Below are positions 43,583 through 53,584 of a stretch of 64,000 bases of DNA, one piece after another. The stretch comes from Fictibacillus arsenicus (GTDB lineage Bacteria > Bacillota > Bacilli > Bacillales > Fictibacillaceae), in contig NZ_CP016761.1 of NCBI RefSeq assembly GCF_001642935.1, positions 3,286,001 through 3,350,000 of the forward strand. The letters run 5' to 3'. The notes below the pieces were generated by a model that ran no database searches, was not told where the DNA came from, and saw nothing but the letters and a program-made list of their open reading frames with translations. The translations under genes were made by a program, and so were the position numbers. Positions within the stretch are counted from its first letter, which is position 1. Each line of letters begins with the position of its first letter.

Positions 43583-45493
43583 TTACTCTTGAGCCAAATT
43601 CAAAAGCTTCATGTTCGTTCCGTAGGACGCTCCATGACTGTACACATAAGCTTTTTCATAATTAGCACCGTTTAAGTTCTTAGGTGCAATCTCATACCAA
43701 GTTCCTTCTTTTTCAGTAACAACTGTATCAAGAACTAAAACAGGTAACCCTGTTACTGTAAGTTCATACAACAAATTATCACCAACAGTCGGTGTACTTC
43801 TTACTTTAGTTGTAGCACCTTTAGTTAAAGTAACCGCAATATCATACCTATTACGTTCCTTGCCTCCTAACGCTACATCCATTCTGTGCATGTGACCAGC
43901 AATCTTTTGACCCCAGTATGGATCTGCCGCATAGAAAACATTCATTCCAAGATCTTTGTTCCCAAGGAATGCGCCTTGGTACTTAAAGGATTTTGTGAAA
44001 TATCCTTTATCTGGGTTAGTCAGGCGATCAACAAGTGCGTTAAAACCTTCATCATAATTAGCAAATGCACCTGCTTCTCCAGAACCGTCATAAGCATCTA
44101 ACCCGAATAAATTAAAATTATTTTTTGCAAATTCACTTGTACCCCATTGGCTTTCATGTATCGCATGGGCAAGCATATACATCGCATTGATGTTTTGCTC
44201 CTCTTCAACTTCTTTAAACTTTGCACCCATTGTTTCTAGAACAGAAATTCCAAGAGTAGAAGGTTTATTGTCTTTCACGTATTGATTCAGTTGCTCAGCA
44301 GTATACGAAGTCTTCGTGTAAAGAGGCAGCTTATTGAAATACTGATGAGCTTCATATGTTGCCCCAGTTGATTCATTCTTATAGAGACTGCCATTTTCAC
44401 TTACATATTTACCCTCAGGCATATCTGCATCACTTCGTCCAAACAAGTAAGATTCATGCTTTTGCGCGTGGGCATTGTACACATAATGTCTTAACAAACC
44501 GTCTTTTACTTCATAAAAGCTTTCACCTTTAACTTGAACAGAAGGGATGAGCTTCGCTTCTTTTAATTTTACGTAACCCGTCTTTTCGCCAAACTTTACT
44601 TTTATCCAATTCTCACCAGATTCTAAAAATTCAACCGGTGTCCCTGATGCCACACCGATAATTATATGGTTGAACGTTGTGTCATTCCAAAGGTTAACTG
44701 TAGGTGCAATAATGCTGTTCGTCACTTGACCTTCTTCAATGGAAACAATCTTTTTGTATTTTAAAACAACGTCATTTGTTCCAGTTGCTGCTGCTTTTGC
44801 TTCAGCATAACTAGCATACTGCGTGCCTTGTTTTGTTTCATTCGCAGTAGCTGTACCTACATAATAAACAGGCTTTGCATAATCCAGCATACGGATCAAA
44901 AATGCTGACGTCATTCCACGCGTAGCATTCTCTTTAGGATTTAACTTATTGTTTGAACCAGCTAAAATACCAGCTCCCACAATTCTTTCCATAGAAAGTT
45001 TTGCATACGAACTCACATGATCTGCGTCATCATATGTAGACAAATCTTTCGCAGGAAGAGCAATACCTTGTTTCTCAAGAACACTATTCATGATTGATGC
45101 GATCTGCTCGCGAGTAATATTAGCTGTCGGAGAGAACTTTCCATTCCCTGTACCGTTAATTATTCCTAATTGTGCTGCTTGTTGAATGGCAGTATATCCC
45201 CAATAGTTTGTCGGAACATCCGAAAAATCAGTCGGATTGGTTACAGGCATATTCCCCTTTCCTAACACACGAACCATTAACGTTGCAAATTCAGCTCTAG
45301 AAATCGTTTTGTCATGCTCGTAATCGATTACGCCGTTTTTATCTGCACCTTCCATTAATCCTAGTTCAATTAATTCTCTCATTGGCACTTTAAAATACTT
45401 AGTGTCTAGACCATCACTCGCCGATGCACCCTGTGCTCCCAATCCGAACAGAAGCACAAATGGCAATACTAAAACCAACAAAAATTTCTTCAA
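43583..45493 (-). CDS. SLH-domain N-acetylglucosaminidase (autolysin)
   Basis: About 636 residues. The signal peptide ends near QGASA. Three SLH repeats follow (about 25-200; ISRAEFATLM, ITREQIASIM, ATRGMTSAFL), which bind pyruvylated polymer. An SH3-like region (about 290-330) precedes a glucosaminidase domain with AHAIHESQWGTSEFAKNNFN and the catalytic glutamate in HESQW. A last SH3 region (about 555-630) ends the protein. TTG 45493 is chosen; GGAGGGG is 5 bases upstream and MKKFLLVL follows, while the longer start has no ribosome site. It cuts peptidoglycan glycan chains. Tandem paralogue of the next gene. Confidence 0.9.
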   Translation of the reverse strand: MKKFLLVLVLPFVLLFGLGAQGASASDGLDTKYFKVPMRELIELGLMEGADKNGVIDYEHDKTISRAEFATLMVRVLGKGNMPVTNPTDFSDVPTNYWGYTAIQQAAQLGIINGTGNGKFSPTANITREQIASIMNSVLEKQGIALPAKDLSTYDDADHVSSYAKLSMERIVGAGILAGSNNKLNPKENATRGMTSAFLIRMLDYAKPVYYVGTATANETKQGTQYASYAEAKAAATGTNDVVLKYKKIVSIEEGQVTNSIIAPTVNLWNDTTFNHIIIGVASGTPVEFLESGENWIKVKFGEKTGYVKLKEAKLIPSVQVKGESFYEVKDGLLRHYVYNAHAQKHESYLFGRSDADMPEGKYVSENGSLYKNESTGATYEAHQYFNKLPLYTKTSYTAEQLNQYVKDNKPSTLGISVLETMGAKFKEVEEEQNINAMYMLAHAIHESQWGTSEFAKNNFNLFGLDAYDGSGEAGAFANYDEGFNALVDRLTNPDKGYFTKSFKYQGAFLGNKDLGMNVFYAADPYWGQKIAGHMHRMDVALGGKERNRYDIAVTLTKGATTKVRSTPTVGDNLLYELTVTGLPVLVLDTVVTEKEGTWYEIAPKNLNGANYEKAYVYSHGASYGTNMKLLNLAQE

Positions 45494-45599
45494 AACTTCC
45501 CCTCCAAAATAATATTTTTCCACTTTCCCACTACTATTCTATCAAACTACAACCAAAGATTACCATAAATTTTATTATATTTTCCTAGACAAAAAGAAA

Positions 45600-45629
45600 A
45601 AGGCTATTGAAATTAGGTTCAATAGCCTT
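45600..45629 (-). terminator. Terminator between the tandem SLH glucosaminidases
   Basis: AAGGCTATTGAA and TTCAATAGCCTT form a perfect 12-bp stem with a 6-base loop, followed by TTTC on the minus strand. Confidence 0.9.
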
Positions 45630-45640
45630 CTACGAAAATA

Positions 45641-47566
45641 TTATTTTGCTAAAGGTAAATCTCTCAGAAGTGTTCCATATGGTCCATCTTCTTTGTAAAC
45701 GAATGCTTTTTCATAATTAGCACCATTTAAATTCTTTGGTGCAATTTGAAGCCATATTCCTTCATTAGTTTTAGACGCCACCTCGTTTAAAACAAGAACT
45801 GGTGTACCTTCTAAAGGAATGGAATACAGCTTGCTAGCTTCAGCTGTCGCATCGCTTCTTACATTTACTCCGTCCGTTAACGTTACCGAAATTCCATATT
45901 GGTTACGTTCCTTCTCACCTAAGTAGCGGTCAATTCTGTACATATAACCTGCAATTTTTTGTCCCCAGTAAGGATCAGATGCGTATCGAACATTCATACC
46001 TAGTTCTTTATCACCAACAACTTCACCGTTTGCTTTCCATCCTTGAATAAAATAGCTGGAAGTCGGATCGAGCAAGTATTCCTTAACCAGAACTTCAATA
46101 CATGCTTCATAGGATTTAAATGTATCGCCGCTCTCATACGCGGAGCCATCGACTGCGCGAATACCGAATAGATTCTTTTTATCGATAGCAAGCCTGCTTG
46201 TGCCCCAACCACTTTCATGGATGGCATGAGACAATAAATACATCGCATTGACGTTATATTTAGCTTCTACATTTTTGAATGCTTGTCCTAAGTTTTCGAG
46301 AATCGTATTGTCCGCAGCTGATTCAGGCTTATTATTCTTAACAAAATCATTCAGCTGTTCTGCCGTGTAGCTTGTCTTCGTATAAAGTGGCATTACATTA
46401 AAGTACTGATACATGTTATAAGTGTTGCCGTTTCCAGAAAATGAATGACCATCTTTACTCTTATAGTCTCCATTCGGAAGGGTTCCGCTGCTTCCAAACC
46501 AAAATGCACCATAAGTATCTGTGTTCACGTTATACGTATAGTGTGTCAGCTTTCCGTTTTCAGCCTTATAATAAGATGCACCTTTTACTTTAACAGTCGG
46601 ATGAAGTGTTGCTTCATTCATCTTAAAGTAACCGATTGTATTATTGAACTTAACCTTAACCCATGTTTCACCGGCATCTAAAAATTCCGTTTCTGTTCCT
46701 GCAACTAAACTAAAGTAATGATCTCCAAATCCGCTAGTCTTATAGAGTACAGATGCAAGTGGCTGAACTTGAGCTGGAGAAACAACTCCACTCTTCATGT
46801 AAACGACTTTGTTGTCTTTTAAAACAACGTGATTAGCATCTGTCGCTGCAGCTTTTGCTTCATCATAGGTTTCATACTCTTTAACATTTGTAGTAGAATC
46901 CTTTGTTACTGTTGCAAGATAAAAGTTTGGAACAGGCGGTTTAGGCGGGTTCTTCAGAACGTCTATCATACGCACTAAAAATGCGCTCGTCGTTCCGCGT
47001 GTTGCATACTCAGAAGGACGGAACGTGTTATCACCATATCCTGCAATAATTTTTGCATAAACCATTCTTTCTACAGAAAGTACTGCCCAGCTTTGGACCT
47101 TTGAAGCATCTGCAAACTTCAACTCTGCTTCTGGAAGCTTGATTCCTTTATATTCAAAAGCTCCATTCATCATGGAAGCCATCGCTTCTCTTGAAATCGG
47201 TGCATCAGGCAAAAACTTGCCGTCTGGTGTACCATTAACAATGTTCATTTCAGCAGCTTGCTGAACAACTTTGTAATACCATGCGCCTTCTTTTACATCA
47301 GAAAAACTTTTCGGGTTGATGACTTCTAAATTTTGCGCTTCTAAAACACGTACTAAAAATGCCGCAAACTCGGCACGGGTTACATCACGATCTGGCTTAT
47401 AGTAAGTCTGGCCATCAATGACTTCCCCTTTTAAATAACCCAAATCGATGAGCTTTCTCATATCCCCTTCAAAATAATGCCCTGTAATGTCATCAGCTGC
47501 ACTAGCTGAATATGTGCTGAACAACATGACAATAGACAATAATAATAAAGCCAACCATTTTTTCAC
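45641..47566 (-). CDS. SLH-domain N-acetylglucosaminidase, paralogue
   Basis: 641 residues with the same order as its neighbour: signal peptide (MKKWLALLLLSIVMLF), three SLH repeats (VTRAEFAAFL, ISREAMASMM, ATRGTTSAFL), SH3-like region, glucosaminidase (SHAIHESGWGTSRLAIDKKN) and a final SH3 region. The third SLH repeat reads ATRG in place of the TRAE motif in both genes. GTG 47566 is the start, with GGGGG before it. A recent tandem duplication is likely; each has its own terminator. Confidence 0.9.
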   Translation of the reverse strand: MKKWLALLLLSIVMLFSTYSASAADDITGHYFEGDMRKLIDLGYLKGEVIDGQTYYKPDRDVTRAEFAAFLVRVLEAQNLEVINPKSFSDVKEGAWYYKVVQQAAEMNIVNGTPDGKFLPDAPISREAMASMMNGAFEYKGIKLPEAELKFADASKVQSWAVLSVERMVYAKIIAGYGDNTFRPSEYATRGTTSAFLVRMIDVLKNPPKPPVPNFYLATVTKDSTTNVKEYETYDEAKAAATDANHVVLKDNKVVYMKSGVVSPAQVQPLASVLYKTSGFGDHYFSLVAGTETEFLDAGETWVKVKFNNTIGYFKMNEATLHPTVKVKGASYYKAENGKLTHYTYNVNTDTYGAFWFGSSGTLPNGDYKSKDGHSFSGNGNTYNMYQYFNVMPLYTKTSYTAEQLNDFVKNNKPESAADNTILENLGQAFKNVEAKYNVNAMYLLSHAIHESGWGTSRLAIDKKNLFGIRAVDGSAYESGDTFKSYEACIEVLVKEYLLDPTSSYFIQGWKANGEVVGDKELGMNVRYASDPYWGQKIAGYMYRIDRYLGEKERNQYGISVTLTDGVNVRSDATAEASKLYSIPLEGTPVLVLNEVASKTNEGIWLQIAPKNLNGANYEKAFVYKEDGPYGTLLRDLPLAK

Positions 47567-47691
47567 TATACTACCCCCATTTGTAAAAATTACTAAGGTT
47601 CACCACACCCTCTCTTAATCTACCAATATTCTACATAATTTGCTAGGAACTTTCAGACTATCTTTTATTTAACAATTATAGTGAAAAAGAA

Positions 47692-47718
47692 AAAACCCAC
47701 CTGAATTAGGTGGGTTTT
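47692..47718 (-). terminator. Terminator of the 47728-48843 gene
   Basis: AAAACCCACCT and AGGTGGGTTTT form a perfect 11-bp stem with a 5-base loop, followed on the minus strand by TTCTTTTTC. Confidence 0.88.
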
Positions 47719-47727
47719 CATTTAATT

Positions 47728-48843
47728 TTATTCTTCAGTTCCAAACAGTAATTCATACCATTCTTCATAATTACTTTCAACTTCATCGGATGTATACAGT
47801 CTCCAGCGATTATTTTCTAAGCGGAGATAGGCATAACCTGATGCATCTTTTTCGTATTCTACAGTTTCCCCATCTTCTGTTCTTTCCATATCATATATTG
47901 CATTTTCCAGCTTTATTTTTACAAGGCGTGTGTTAATCTCGGCATTTTCATAATCGATTCCAATATCACCTGTAAGAACGCTATTGTAAACTACAAATTT
48001 CGGTTCTAAAATCATATCTAAAAAAGTATTACTTGCTGAGTGGGCAAATCCCATTTGTCTAACATCAATTAAGTCCCTCATTGCATCCCAGTTTTTCTCA
48101 TTGATGTATTTTGTACCTTTAGTTTCGTTATCCAAAATAACTAATTCTAGCATTTCTTTAGTAGGTAGATTAGCTGTTTCATTTTTTAGAGAACGGTAGA
48201 TCATAACGATGGATTCAGCACGTGTTGCCTGATTGTTTGGCGCTAACTTATCAGCTGAAATACCTTTCATAATGTCTAATCCGTTCACCATACGAAGATG
48301 GTTGTAAGCCCAATGATCCTTAGGAAGATCCTTGTAATCTTTTGGAGTACCATTCTCAAATTCTACTGTTTTATTAAATGCACGAACAAGCATAGCTGCC
48401 ATTTCAGCACGCGTAATTTTCTTGTTTGGCTCAAATGTTGTAGCAGATGTTCCGCTTACTACTCCATTCTGATAAGCAATTTGAATGTGTGTTTTTCCCC
48501 AGTGTTTACTGATGTCTTTAAAAGGAACAGTTTTTCCATTCGCTTTTAATTCCAAAGCACGTACGATAAAAGAAACAAACTCACCACGAGTAATTTTGTC
48601 GTCTGGGTTTAGAAAAAGTAAATCAAATTCTACCCCGTCATCCTCAACAGTTTCAATTGTACCTCTTACAATGTCTGCATACAGCATTTCCCATAAGTTA
48701 TTCTCAGCCCAGTGCCCTTCAATATCTACCGGCATATAGTATGTAAACGGATCTTTGTATCCAGCCGCACTTGCAGATTGACCAGCGAACGGTGTTGCCA
48801 ACAGAGACAAAGCCAATAATGAACTTGCTAGTTTTTTCTTCAA
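47728..48843 (-). CDS. SLH-domain surface protein of unknown function
   Basis: 371 residues. The signal peptide ends near QSASA. Three SLH repeats (about 35-215) have ITRGEFVSFI, ITRAEMAAML and ATRAESIVMI. The remaining 150 residues are a soluble domain with no motif I recognise (MRDLIDVRQMGFAHSAS, ending EEWYELLFG). Start TTG 48843 has GAGGAGG upstream. It is the third SLH protein in this row, probably attached via pyruvylated polymer. Confidence 0.85.
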   Translation of the reverse strand: MKKKLASSLLALSLLATPFAGQSASAAGYKDPFTYYMPVDIEGHWAENNLWEMLYADIVRGTIETVEDDGVEFDLLFLNPDDKITRGEFVSFIVRALELKANGKTVPFKDISKHWGKTHIQIAYQNGVVSGTSATTFEPNKKITRAEMAAMLVRAFNKTVEFENGTPKDYKDLPKDHWAYNHLRMVNGLDIMKGISADKLAPNNQATRAESIVMIYRSLKNETANLPTKEMLELVILDNETKGTKYINEKNWDAMRDLIDVRQMGFAHSASNTFLDMILEPKFVVYNSVLTGDIGIDYENAEINTRLVKIKLENAIYDMERTEDGETVEYEKDASGYAYLRLENNRWRLYTSDEVESNYEEWYELLFGTEE

Positions 48844-48978
48844 ATTCTTTTCCTCCTCTTATATTTTACATTCTTGGAAATAATAATATCTTTCAGGAAC
48901 TTTTTCTAATGCTTATTTTACTATCTTTAGGAGGAAATGTTAAGTATTTAAATTTTTAAAATAATTATCCAGTATATA

Positions 48979-49983
48979 CTATGGAACGATATTCTTAACA
49001 AACGGAATCTTTTGAAGAATAACGACTGCTAGATAACTAGATAAAGTTACAACAATAAACGTTACGGGGACTCCGAATAGTACGTGAATCGTTCTGCTGT
49101 GAAGCGCAAAGCCAAAGAGATCTTGAAAAATACCAGACTTATATAAGGTTAGAAAGAACGGGTGAATCAAATAGATTCCAAAGCTTGCAGCTGCAAATGA
49201 ACTCATAAATGGCACGTTCATATTAAACGAATGTTTAAATAATACGAAAACTGCAGCTGAAACAAGCACGGTATTTGGCGACAAATAATCTAGCCAAAAA
49301 ATGTCCAAAGCACCTTTTGAAGACGTTGCCCAGTACGTACCAAAGATTGTAACCAGCATTCCAACGATTCCACCCGCATAGATAAGCATCGTTGTTTTTT
49401 TACTTATTGTATGTTTAGCGAGCAAGTAGCCTAATAAAAAGTATCCAGCGAATCCCCAGAACATCCCCATCTTGAAACCGATGTGCATGGACGTAAAATA
49501 GAAGATTACGTTTTCGAAGCACATAAAAAACCAAATAGCGACAAAATAAATCATTAGATTTGTACGGTGTGCAATAGCACGAAAAAGCGGAGTTGCGAAA
49601 TAAATTCCGACAATCATATAAAGAAACCACAAATGGTAATAGGCTTTTCCTGTATATATATTTTTGATTGCAGTTTCAATTGAAAACAGATCCAGCTGCG
49701 TTCTGACTTTAAAAAGTTCATAAAACAGTGTCCAGAAAAGGAACGGTATGATGATCTTGGAGGCTCTCTTTTTAAAGAACACAGAAAGAGGTTCTTCTTT
49801 CCCCAGAAGCAATGCTCCGCTGACCATAACGAAGACAGGAACACTCCATCGTGCAAAACTATCGATAAGGTTTCCTAGCCACCACGTTTTAGAAATATCC
49901 ACTACCATTAATGAAGCGATTACATGAATCATAACAACGGCCATGATAGCCAGTGATCGAAGTGCGTTTGCGTATTGAATCAA
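48979..49983 (-). CDS. Acyltransferase-3 family membrane protein
   Basis: 334 residues, about ten membrane helices. ALRSLAIMAVVMIHVIAS near the start and VMVSGALLLG are AT3 features; HLWFLYMIVGIYFATPLFRA is the middle motif. It may O-acetylate a wall polymer, as PatB-linked acyltransferases do in the B. anthracis group (inference). The start is TTG 49983, with GGAAAGCAGGG upstream. Divergent from secA2. Confidence 0.85.
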   Translation of the reverse strand: MIQYANALRSLAIMAVVMIHVIASLMVVDISKTWWLGNLIDSFARWSVPVFVMVSGALLLGKEEPLSVFFKKRASKIIIPFLFWTLFYELFKVRTQLDLFSIETAIKNIYTGKAYYHLWFLYMIVGIYFATPLFRAIAHRTNLMIYFVAIWFFMCFENVIFYFTSMHIGFKMGMFWGFAGYFLLGYLLAKHTISKKTTMLIYAGGIVGMLVTIFGTYWATSSKGALDIFWLDYLSPNTVLVSAAVFVLFKHSFNMNVPFMSSFAAASFGIYLIHPFFLTLYKSGIFQDLFGFALHSRTIHVLFGVPVTFIVVTLSSYLAVVILQKIPFVKNIVP

Positions 49984-50181
49984 TGCATTCCCTGCTTTCC
50001 TATTTAACTATGAAATTTTGTTGATTTCGTCTTAATCATACAAATTGGTTTGGTATATGACAATATTTTCTTTCCCACCAGCAGATTATTTAACCATTTT
50101 TGACAAAATCATTCTATTTTTGGATATTTTTATAAATCCTTGTGATATACTAGTTTCAGTATTTAATAAGGAGAGAGTAAG

Positions 50182-52545
50182 ATGTTGACCTACTTGAAAA
50201 ACATCATAGATGAGCAGCAAAGAACGTTGAAGAAATACACCAAAATGGTAGACCAAATCAACGAGCTGGAAACTATTTTTAAAAAATATACAGATGAAGA
50301 TTTGCGAGCAAAAACAGCTGAGTTTAAAGAACAGCTCGCAGAAGGAAAAACAATCGATGACATAAAGTTCGAAGCGTTTGCGGTTGTACGTGAAGCTTCC
50401 AAGCGTGTGCTTGGCATGCGCCACTTTGACGTGCAGCTGATTGGCGGACTTGTTCTATTAGAAGGAAACATTGCTGAGATGGCAACGGGTGAAGGTAAAA
50501 CGCTTGTCGCTTCCCTTCCCTCTTATGTCCGTGCACTAGAAGGCAAAGGCGTTCACGTTATCACGGTTAACGAATACTTGGCTCGCCGTGACAGCGAATT
50601 TATTGGACAGATTCATTCTTTTCTTGGATTAACAGTTGGACTGAATGTTCCGCAGATCTCACCTGAAGATAAAGCAGCTGCGTATCAAGCAGATATTACA
50701 TATGGTGTCGGTAATGAGTTTGGTTTTGATTTTCTTCGAGACAACATGGTGCAGCAACCTTCTCAAAAGGTTCAGCGTCCTTATCATTTTGCGATTTTAG
50801 ATGAAGCGGACAGCGTACTGATTGATGAGGCTAGAACTCCGCTAATCGTTGCGGGTAAAACACAAGTAAGCCAGGAGCTGCATTATGTTTGTGCACAGCT
50901 TGTTAAGCGTTTTAAAGAAGAAGAGCACTACCTGTTTGATCCAGAAACGAAATCTGTAAGCTTAACTGATGCAGGAATAGACCGCATTGAAGCATGTTTT
51001 GGTGTTGGCAACCTATATGAACTTGAACATCAGATGCTTTACCACTATGTTCTTCAAGGATTGCGTGCTGCGATCATGCTGAAGCGCGATGTTGATTATA
51101 TCGTACGCGACGGAAAAGTGGAGCTCGTTGACCAGTTTACGGGCCGTATATTAGAAGGCCGCAGTTACAGTGACGGCCTTCATCAGGCGATTGAAGCCAA
51201 AGAAGGACTTACAGTAACAGAAGAAAACAAAACACAAGCCTCTGTTACGATTCAAAACTATTACAGAATGTACCCGATGGTTTCTGGAATGACGGGAACT
51301 GCGAAAACGGAAGAAAAAGAATTCCGTGATGTGTACGGCATGCATGTTATTCCGATTCCGCCAAATAAACCGCGTCAGCGTGAAGATATGACGGACCGTG
51401 TTTATGCGACACATGAGCAAAAGTACGAAGCGATTGCTGAGGAAGTAGCTCGCATCCACGAAACGAAGCAGCCTGTGTTGATTGGGACAACTACAATCGC
51501 ACAGTCTGAAGAAGTGGCATCCTACCTTGATAAAAAAGGCTTAACGTATCAACTGCTGAACGCAAAGAGCGAAGAGCAAGAAGCACAGTTGATCAGTCTT
51601 GCTGGTCAAAAAGGACAGATTACGATCGCGACAAACATGGCTGGCCGCGGAACTGATATTTTACTTGGCGAAGGCGTAAAAGAGCTTGGCGGGCTTTATG
51701 TTTTGGGAACAGAACGTCATGAAAGCCGCCGTATCGATAACCAGCTAAAAGGCCGGTCTGGACGTCAAGGAGATCCTGGACGCTCTCAATTTTTCGTAAG
51801 TATTGAGGATGAGATCGTTAAGCGTTTTGCTCGTGACGAGATGGAAAAGCTGCAAAAAGGAATGAAAACCGATGATACAGGCTTGATTTTAAATCAGAAT
51901 CCGGTTGCATTCATGGACCGTGTGCAGCGCATCTGTGAAGGTTTTAACTACTCTAGCCGTGAGTATACGCTAAAGCTGGATGATGTCGTGAACCAGCAGC
52001 GTACGATCATTTACAAGCTTCGCGATCAGCTTTTAGTTAAAGAAGAGGTCTTCCCTTATGTAAAAGAGATGGCTGAGGAAGCGATTGAAAAAGTGTACAA
52101 CGATCATATTACAGAAGATTTACTGCCGGAAGAATGGCGTTTAGACGAACTGCAGCACGACTTAACAATGATTTACGGAAACTACATTCAATTAAAAGAT
52201 CGCTACCAGGAAGATTATGAACTTCAAGATGATCTGAAGGCACAGCTCACTGTTTATCTAGAGGAACTTGAAGCCTTTATGCAAGCTGATGAGAAGATGA
52301 CACAATGGCTGAAGAGCTATACAGTGATGGCGTTAGACCGTGAATGGGTCAGTCATCTAGAGGCGATGAGCCACTTAAAAGAGGGAATCGGACTCCGCCG
52401 TTATGGACAGGACGATCCTATGAGATTATATGAAAAAGAAGGCCTGCAGATCTTTATCGGGACACGCCACAAGATTCATAAAGCGGCGATTCGCCAACTG
52501 ACACAGTTCATGCAAGCTGTAGAAAATCAAAAGCAAAAACAATAA
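50182..52545 (+). CDS. secA2: Accessory Sec ATPase SecA2
   Basis: 787 residues. Walker A GEGKTL (103-108), LDEADSVLIDEARTPL, FTGRILEGRSYSDGLHQA and NMAGRGTDILLG are the SecA motor motifs. It is shorter than housekeeping SecA and lacks the C-terminal zinc/SecB tail. The next gene is slaP, so it is the S-layer-type SecA2 of the B. anthracis group, exporting S-layer and SLH proteins across the membrane. ATG 50182, with AAGGAGAGAG upstream. Confidence 0.96.
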   Translation: MLTYLKNIIDEQQRTLKKYTKMVDQINELETIFKKYTDEDLRAKTAEFKEQLAEGKTIDDIKFEAFAVVREASKRVLGMRHFDVQLIGGLVLLEGNIAEMATGEGKTLVASLPSYVRALEGKGVHVITVNEYLARRDSEFIGQIHSFLGLTVGLNVPQISPEDKAAAYQADITYGVGNEFGFDFLRDNMVQQPSQKVQRPYHFAILDEADSVLIDEARTPLIVAGKTQVSQELHYVCAQLVKRFKEEEHYLFDPETKSVSLTDAGIDRIEACFGVGNLYELEHQMLYHYVLQGLRAAIMLKRDVDYIVRDGKVELVDQFTGRILEGRSYSDGLHQAIEAKEGLTVTEENKTQASVTIQNYYRMYPMVSGMTGTAKTEEKEFRDVYGMHVIPIPPNKPRQREDMTDRVYATHEQKYEAIAEEVARIHETKQPVLIGTTTIAQSEEVASYLDKKGLTYQLLNAKSEEQEAQLISLAGQKGQITIATNMAGRGTDILLGEGVKELGGLYVLGTERHESRRIDNQLKGRSGRQGDPGRSQFFVSIEDEIVKRFARDEMEKLQKGMKTDDTGLILNQNPVAFMDRVQRICEGFNYSSREYTLKLDDVVNQQRTIIYKLRDQLLVKEEVFPYVKEMAEEAIEKVYNDHITEDLLPEEWRLDELQHDLTMIYGNYIQLKDRYQEDYELQDDLKAQLTVYLEELEAFMQADEKMTQWLKSYTVMALDREWVSHLEAMSHLKEGIGLRRYGQDDPMRLYEKEGLQIFIGTRHKIHKAAIRQLTQFMQAVENQKQKQ

Positions 52546-52557
52546 GGAGGTCCAATC

Positions 52558-53454
52558 ATGCTTTCTCTTTTTAAAAAGAAAAATCTAAACAAAACAGGAG
52601 AAGACACGACGGTGTCCTCTGAAGAATTATTAAATGAAACGGTGGAACAAAGTATGGAGGAAGAAGTAGAAACGAAACTATTTTACTCTCCTGCATATGA
52701 GCCAGCGCAGGAATTAAAGTATGTTTATCAATTTTTGAACTTGGAGCTTTCTCCTTTAAAGCCAAATCAAATCTCACTATCTGGTGTAGATTTGAAGCAA
52801 GATGGCAGCGTAACAGTAACTGCCTTTGTACGCAACAGCTTAAGTAAAGCAATTAAATTGCAGGAAATGCCGCTATTGTTACTAGATGCAGATGGTAAAA
52901 AACTAGCACGCAAAGCGTTTGACCTTTCTGTTGTTGGAGAGATTCCGGCGAAAAGCAGTGTACCTTGGCTGTTTAGTTTTGGAGCAGCTGACTTGTCTGT
53001 TGAAGGTGAACTTCCGAAGACTGGCTGGAAGCTTGCATTTGAATTAAAAACACAGAAAAAGCACGCTTTAGATCTAGAAGAAAGCTGGGCGAACAGCCTT
53101 CCTGAAGAAGATAAAGCACGCTTACATCAGCTAGTAGCTGACATGCAGGCACCGAAACCTGGCGAAGTGAACTTCATGGGGCTTCAGGCGAAAAAGTCTG
53201 AGGATGGCAACTTGCACGTAACGATGCTTATCCGAAATGGTTCCGATAAAAACATCCAGCTGCAACAGCTTCCGCTTGAAGTTTCAGATGCATCTGGTGA
53301 TGTAATTGCTAAAGGCGGTTTTGCGCTGAATGATTTTGAAGTAAAAGCGAACACGAGCAAGCCATGGACGTTTATCTTCCCTAGTAATCTACTACTGAAG
53401 GAAGAAATCGATCTGTCTGTGTGGAAAGCTTATCCTCCACAACAAAATCAATAA
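52558..53454 (+). CDS. slaP: Accessory Sec S-layer assembly protein SlaP
   Basis: 298 residues with two related beta-rich halves (SLSGVDLKQDGSVTVTAFVR and NFMGLQAKKSEDGNLHVTML; PWLFSFGAADL and PWTFIFPSNLL). This matches the SlaP family, which works with SecA2 to secrete S-layer proteins in B. anthracis. It follows secA2 by 12 bases with AAGGAGG. No signal peptide, so cytoplasmic. The halves look like an internal duplication. Confidence 0.93.
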   Translation: MLSLFKKKNLNKTGEDTTVSSEELLNETVEQSMEEEVETKLFYSPAYEPAQELKYVYQFLNLELSPLKPNQISLSGVDLKQDGSVTVTAFVRNSLSKAIKLQEMPLLLLDADGKKLARKAFDLSVVGEIPAKSSVPWLFSFGAADLSVEGELPKTGWKLAFELKTQKKHALDLEESWANSLPEEDKARLHQLVADMQAPKPGEVNFMGLQAKKSEDGNLHVTMLIRNGSDKNIQLQQLPLEVSDASGDVIAKGGFALNDFEVKANTSKPWTFIFPSNLLLKEEIDLSVWKAYPPQQNQ

Positions 53455-53462
53455 TATAATTG

Positions 53463-53512
53463 AACCAATCCTTAAGACGTATAAAAACGTTCAAAGGATT
53501 GGTTTTTTTTAA
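53463..53512 (+). terminator. Terminator of secA2-slaP
   Basis: AACCAATCCTT and AAGGATTGGTT form a perfect 11-bp stem with a 20-base loop, then eight T. Confidence 0.9.
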
Positions 53513-53584
53513 GCATAAAAACCGTGGAAGCAGGTTTGATTAAGCATTATACTGAAAATAATGACTAATTCTCGGAGTACAAAT

